DNA from: Opitutia bacterium
GTDB lineage: Bacteria; Verrucomicrobiota; Verrucomicrobiia; Opitutales; UBA953
Reading direction: 5' to 3'
NCBI GenBank assembly: GCA_021204635.1
Contig: JAJPZB010000195.1
Location: forward strand, 1 to 7,560
DNA length: 7,560 nt
Part shown: positions 5,477-7,560 of the stretch, piece after piece
How positions within the stretch are numbered: position 1 is the stretch's first letter
Layout: each line of letters begins with the position of its first letter
The notes under the pieces: generated by a model
The model's input: only the letters and a program-made list of their open reading frames with translations
What the model was told of the DNA's origin: nothing
Database searches by the model: none
Program-made: the position numbers and the translations under genes

Positions 5477-5918
5477 TCGCGCATAAATGCGCGAGGTTGA
5501 GTTTGTGGTAAGGTTTTTCGGAGGGATTGTTGTGGTTTGGTTTGCCGCGCGAGCCCTTGCCGCCGCCACCATATTTGGAGGGTGTTTTGCCGTAGGCGGC
5601 GTCGGTGAGCGGGATTGCGAGGTACTTGACGTTGACCGCAGAAATGCGGCCGCCGAGGTACTTGTGTTTCATCAGCTTGCTGTCCACGACGACCTCGCCC
5701 GCCACGTCGGAGAGCTGCCGCGTCGAGAGCCGGTTTGTGCCCTCGACCTTGTAAAAATGCATACCGCCGCGCTTGTGCCGTGCCGCGTCAAGTTTGAGGA
5801 AGTTTTTCCGCATTTCGCGGGCAACCGCAGCGAGCGCAGCTTTGAGCGCCGAGGGGAGCCCGTCCTTTATCGCCGCGAGCTTCTGCGGGAAGTCGCTCGA
5901 AATCGTTATGCCGTCCAT
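5460..5918 (-). CDS. Phage virion morphogenesis protein (Mu gpG-like), 3' end replaced by repeat sequence
   Basis: This 152-aa frame resembles the phage virion morphogenesis / tail completion family (Mu gpG; PF05069-like). It begins MDGITISSDFPQKLAAIKDG, continues with an amphipathic helix region (SALKAALAAVAREMRKNF, 23-40), and carries HKYLGGRI (85-92) and VKYLAIPLTDAAYGKTPS (97-114), typical of the family's core. GGAG 10 bases before the ATG at 5918 is a plausible ribosome-binding site. From about residue 126 to the end (KPNHNNPSEKPYHKLNLAH and on) the sequence is translated intergenic repeat. Bases 5512-5534 match the repeat at 7444-7468, and the stop codon falls inside the two-hairpin module. 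The natural C-terminal region is therefore missing, so the gene is a truncated prophage remnant and probably non-functional. It follows the MuF-like gene in the same order as F and G in phage Mu. The family assignment is by recognition of motifs only. Confidence 0.7.
   Translation of the reverse strand: MDGITISSDFPQKLAAIKDGLPSALKAALAAVAREMRKNFLKLDAARHKRGGMHFYKVEGTNRLSTRQLSDVAGEVVVDSKLMKHKYLGGRISAVNVKYLAIPLTDAAYGKTPSKYGGGGKGSRGKPNHNNPSEKPYHKLNLAHLCAILPLS
5477..5494 (+). repeat. Perfect 8-bp hairpin next to the two-hairpin module
   Basis: TCGCGCAT (5477-5484) pairs perfectly with ATGCGCGA (5487-5494) across a 2-nt AA spacer. It directly abuts the module at 5437-5476, giving three consecutive stem-loops within 58 bases. 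It is not present after copy 1 (which continues TTACGTGTGG), so it is either specific to this site or a degenerate module. No T-tract follows. Confidence 0.6.
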
Positions 5919-5990
5919 CTTTGTTTTTCTCCGTTTTTTTGCTGTTTATCTCTTGAAAATTTTCACGCCGGCGGCTATTTTGCGCCCGAA

Positions 5991-6212
5991 ATGACAATCG
6001 AGGAAAAAAGAGAGTGCGCGTACGCTGCCATGGCGTGGCGGTATGTGGCGGGGGATATCACACCCCTACCGGCGGAGAACATGCGCCGGCGCCCCGTCTT
6101 CGATAAGGAATGGGGAACTGCTTTCTGCTTTTCCGATGAAAGGTTTCCAATGCAGTCGGCATGGACTGCCATTTTGGTCTCCGACTCCGGCTTTATTGTC
6201 ATAGAGGATTAA
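5991..6212 (+). CDS. Small protein converging on the MuF toxin-like gene; candidate immunity protein
   Basis: This 73-aa frame begins MTIEEKRECAYAAMAWRYVA and ends SAWTAILVSDSGFIVIED. It has a protein-like composition: acidic, four Trp, an N-terminal helix, and a likely beta-rich C-terminal half. It fills the 306-bp gap between the MuF-type gene and the gpG-like gene and ends 12 bases from the MuF stop, on the opposite strand. A small gene adjacent to a toxin domain suggests an immunity role, but immunity genes are usually co-directional, and I recognise no family. The frame is open upstream to 5487, but that part is antisense to gpG; the ATG at 5991 is chosen as the first start outside it. 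A minus-strand alternative (6202-5975, 75 aa) shares third codon positions, so GC3 cannot separate the two. The plus-strand protein looks more natural. Neither has a clear Shine-Dalgarno sequence. Confidence 0.5.
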   Translation: MTIEEKRECAYAAMAWRYVAGDITPLPAENMRRRPVFDKEWGTAFCFSDERFPMQSAWTAILVSDSGFIVIED

Positions 6213-6224
6213 AGCGCTTGCCGT

Positions 6225-7223
6225 TTAGGGCGTCGTTACGAGCATTTCGGCAAGCTTGGTCATTTTTTTGTTGTCAACCCTGAAAAAAGTGACAGGACAA
6301 CGGTATCCGCTGACGTTTAGCTTGTCCGCGTATTCTTTCGGGAACCAGTCCGCCCAGACGGCGCCTGTTTGCGGGTCGAAGAATTTGAGCTTGCCGTTTT
6401 TGAGTTTGTCAAAAGTGAAGGCGTGCATGGTTGACGGGTAGGCCTTGATCGAAACATAGTAACGTCCGGGTGCGAGTTTTTCCCCGAAATCTGCCGCCAA
6501 AACTTCCTCCCGCGTCGCGTGGAAAATTTCCTCGGGGTTTGTTATGCCATAGAGCAGGCGGGCGGCGTTTGGAGTGAAGCTTTCCGAGTAGTTGGGGACG
6601 GTGTGCCCGTGGAGCGCCGCCCTGAAAATTTTACTGTCGAAACTTTCAGGGAAAGAGCCTGCCTGTCGCGCGACGACGTTGACCCCGTCGCGGCGAAAAT
6701 CATTTGCGACCACACAATAGCCGCAGTTTTCTGTCGTGCGCGGGTCGCGCGGGTCGTATTCGTTCACGGGCGGCTTCGCCTTTACCGCTTCGTCAAAGCT
6801 CATTTCGGCGCCTTTTTTCACGCCGGCGACCGTGTCGCCTATCGGTTTTGCGGATAGGTCGGCGATGAGGTCTTCGATTTCCTTTTCCGAAAGTTTTTGC
6901 AACGGGCTCGGCCGCGTTTCTCCGGCGGCTCCGTCGCCCGTTCCGCGCTCCTGCTCCTGCGCCCTGCCAAAAGAGGCAATCGCGGACTGCGCGTCTTCCC
7001 TCGAGATAAGGCCGAGCTCGACAGCTTCGCCCGCGTCGATGTCGGAGAGCCCCATCTGCGAGCCGTAGTCAAACGGTGGCGTGGGCTCGCCAAAGGCGGA
7101 AATGCGCCGCCAGATCGGGTCGTCTTTGAGCGCCGCCATGAGCCCGTTGCCGTAAAACTGCCCACCGGCTGCGCGCCAGCGAGCTGGCCAGTCGCGCGGT
7201 TCCTTCACCGAGGCAATCCGCAC
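6225..7223 (-). CDS. MuF-type phage minor head protein, C-terminal part with papain-fold toxin-like domain (5'-truncated)
   Basis: From the GTG at 7223 the frame encodes 332 aa. Residues 1-70 (DWPARWRAAGG, DPIWRRISAFGEPTPPFDYG, GLSDIDAGEAVELGLI) match the region that in Mu gpF/SPP1 gp7-type head proteins precedes the C-terminus. A low-complexity linker follows (about 85-160). Residues 160-332 form a papain-fold domain like Tox-PL of polymorphic toxins: ENCGYCVVANDFRRDG (165-180) supplies the nucleophile, probably Cys170; His267 lies in TMHAFTF and Asp283 in FFDPQTG. Such domains act as peptidases or glutamine deamidases; the target is unknown. The frame is open upstream of the GTG to a TAA at 7304-7302. 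Those codons (ADILFPAQELV and others) look like genuine MuF sequence, but the bulk of the N-terminal head domain is absent, cut where repeat sequence begins near 7302. It is probably a remnant or an orphan toxin cassette. The gpG-like gene follows. Confidence 0.75.
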   Translation of the reverse strand: MRIASVKEPRDWPARWRAAGGQFYGNGLMAALKDDPIWRRISAFGEPTPPFDYGSQMGLSDIDAGEAVELGLISREDAQSAIASFGRAQEQERGTGDGAAGETRPSPLQKLSEKEIEDLIADLSAKPIGDTVAGVKKGAEMSFDEAVKAKPPVNEYDPRDPRTTENCGYCVVANDFRRDGVNVVARQAGSFPESFDSKIFRAALHGHTVPNYSESFTPNAARLLYGITNPEEIFHATREEVLAADFGEKLAPGRYYVSIKAYPSTMHAFTFDKLKNGKLKFFDPQTGAVWADWFPKEYADKLNVSGYRCPVTFFRVDNKKMTKLAEMLVTTP

Positions 7224-7304
7224 GAGTTCCTGCGCGGGAAAGAGGATGTCGGCGCCGCTTTGCCGGTCTTCCTCGGCCTTGATCTCGGCGCTCGCCCGCG
7301 TTTA

Positions 7305-7560
7305 TTTTTGGGTTAGTGGTGACGGTGGGTTGGTGGCGGGAATTTGGGTCGGTGGCGAGATGTTGAGTTTGTGGCAAGCGCATTGTTGCGGCGTGGAATA
7401 GAAAAGGGCGGTTTAAGCTTTGTTGCTTGTGGATTTGTGGTGAGATTTTTTCGGAGGGTTGGTGGTGGAAGTTGGGTTGGTGGCGGAGAGCGAAGTCAGT
7501 CGACACACAACCAACACACTCCCTCACCACTAACGTGGTCCCCTCCCGCTAACTTAGCGG
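7305..7560 (+). repeat. Composite repeat element, right copy (runs off the window)
   Basis: G-rich units start at 7310, 7327 and 7346 (GGGTTAGTGGTGACGGT, GGGTTGGTGGCGGGAATTT, GGGTCGGTGGCGAG). The conserved GCGGCGTGG...TTTGTTGC segment is at 7388-7426, with one extra base and a few changes relative to 5300-5337. A repeat of TTTTTCGGAGGG sequence is at 7446-7458 and matches 5514-5525. ACTCCCTC and the two-hairpin module start at 7518 and 7526. The left edge abuts the broken MuF reading frame, so the element marks the boundary of the prophage fragment. No gene is seen in this stretch. Confidence 0.85.
7526..7560 (+). repeat. Two-hairpin terminal repeat module, copy 3 (cut by window end)
   Basis: ACCACTAACGTGGT (7526-7539) is followed by CCCCTCCCGCTAACTTAGCGG. 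It is identical to copies 1 and 2 except for one base in the first loop (TAT to TAA). The second stem is cut off at the window edge. Confidence 0.9.

Noticed and set aside
5975..6202. Minus-strand 75-aa frame between the F- and G-like genes
   Set aside because: It is co-directional with the phage genes, but its composition (no Trp, few acids, many Ser/Ala/Met) is less protein-like than the overlapping plus-strand frame. It is kept only as an alternative.

Overview
This window looks like a chromosomal segment of a moderately GC-rich Gram-negative bacterium that carries prophage remnants. Nothing in it is a strict taxonomic marker. A lineage in or near Verrucomicrobiota (Opitutales-like) is my best guess, from the style of the Tex protein, the periplasmic phytase-like phosphatase, weak Shine-Dalgarno use and dense intergenic repeats. 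That placement is an inference at moderate-to-low confidence.

Left block (1-4536). A repeat-rich leader (1-374) precedes a full-length tex gene (375-2726, +), an RNA-binding transcription accessory protein. tex converges on a tiny Gly/His/Pro-rich lipoprotein gene (2876-3046, -), with a probable bidirectional terminator between them. A divergent promoter region separates the lipoprotein from a secreted histidine-acid phosphatase of the MINPP/phytase type (3226-4536, +).

Middle block (4537-5476). A repeat-filled intergenic region, itself an imperfect inverted repeat, leads to a 96-residue charged, helical protein of unknown function (4880-5170, -). Another repeat element (5239-5476) follows.

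Right block (5477-7560). This is a fragment of a Mu-like prophage on the minus strand. It holds the C-terminal part of a MuF-type (Mu gpF) minor head protein fused to a papain-fold, polymorphic-toxin-like domain (6225-7223), followed by a gpG-like virion morphogenesis protein (5460-5918). This is the F-then-G gene order of Mu. Between them is a small convergent ORF (5991-6212, +) that could be an immunity protein. Both phage genes are broken by repeat sequence: the MuF frame has lost its 5' end where the repeat begins near 7302, and gpG ends inside a repeat hairpin. The remnant is flanked by two same-orientation copies of one composite repeat.

The dominant non-coding signal is an interspersed repeat family with at least four modules: (i) an 18-20 bp periodic G-rich unit, GGGTTRGTGGYGGGAATTY, or its C-rich complement; (ii) a two-hairpin terminal module (three copies, at 1, 5437 and 7526); (iii) a 38-bp perfect repeat (151 and 4642, inverted); (iv) a short GCAACARAGGC-type motif. 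No transposase, recombinase, CRISPR array or RNA gene was recognised in the window.
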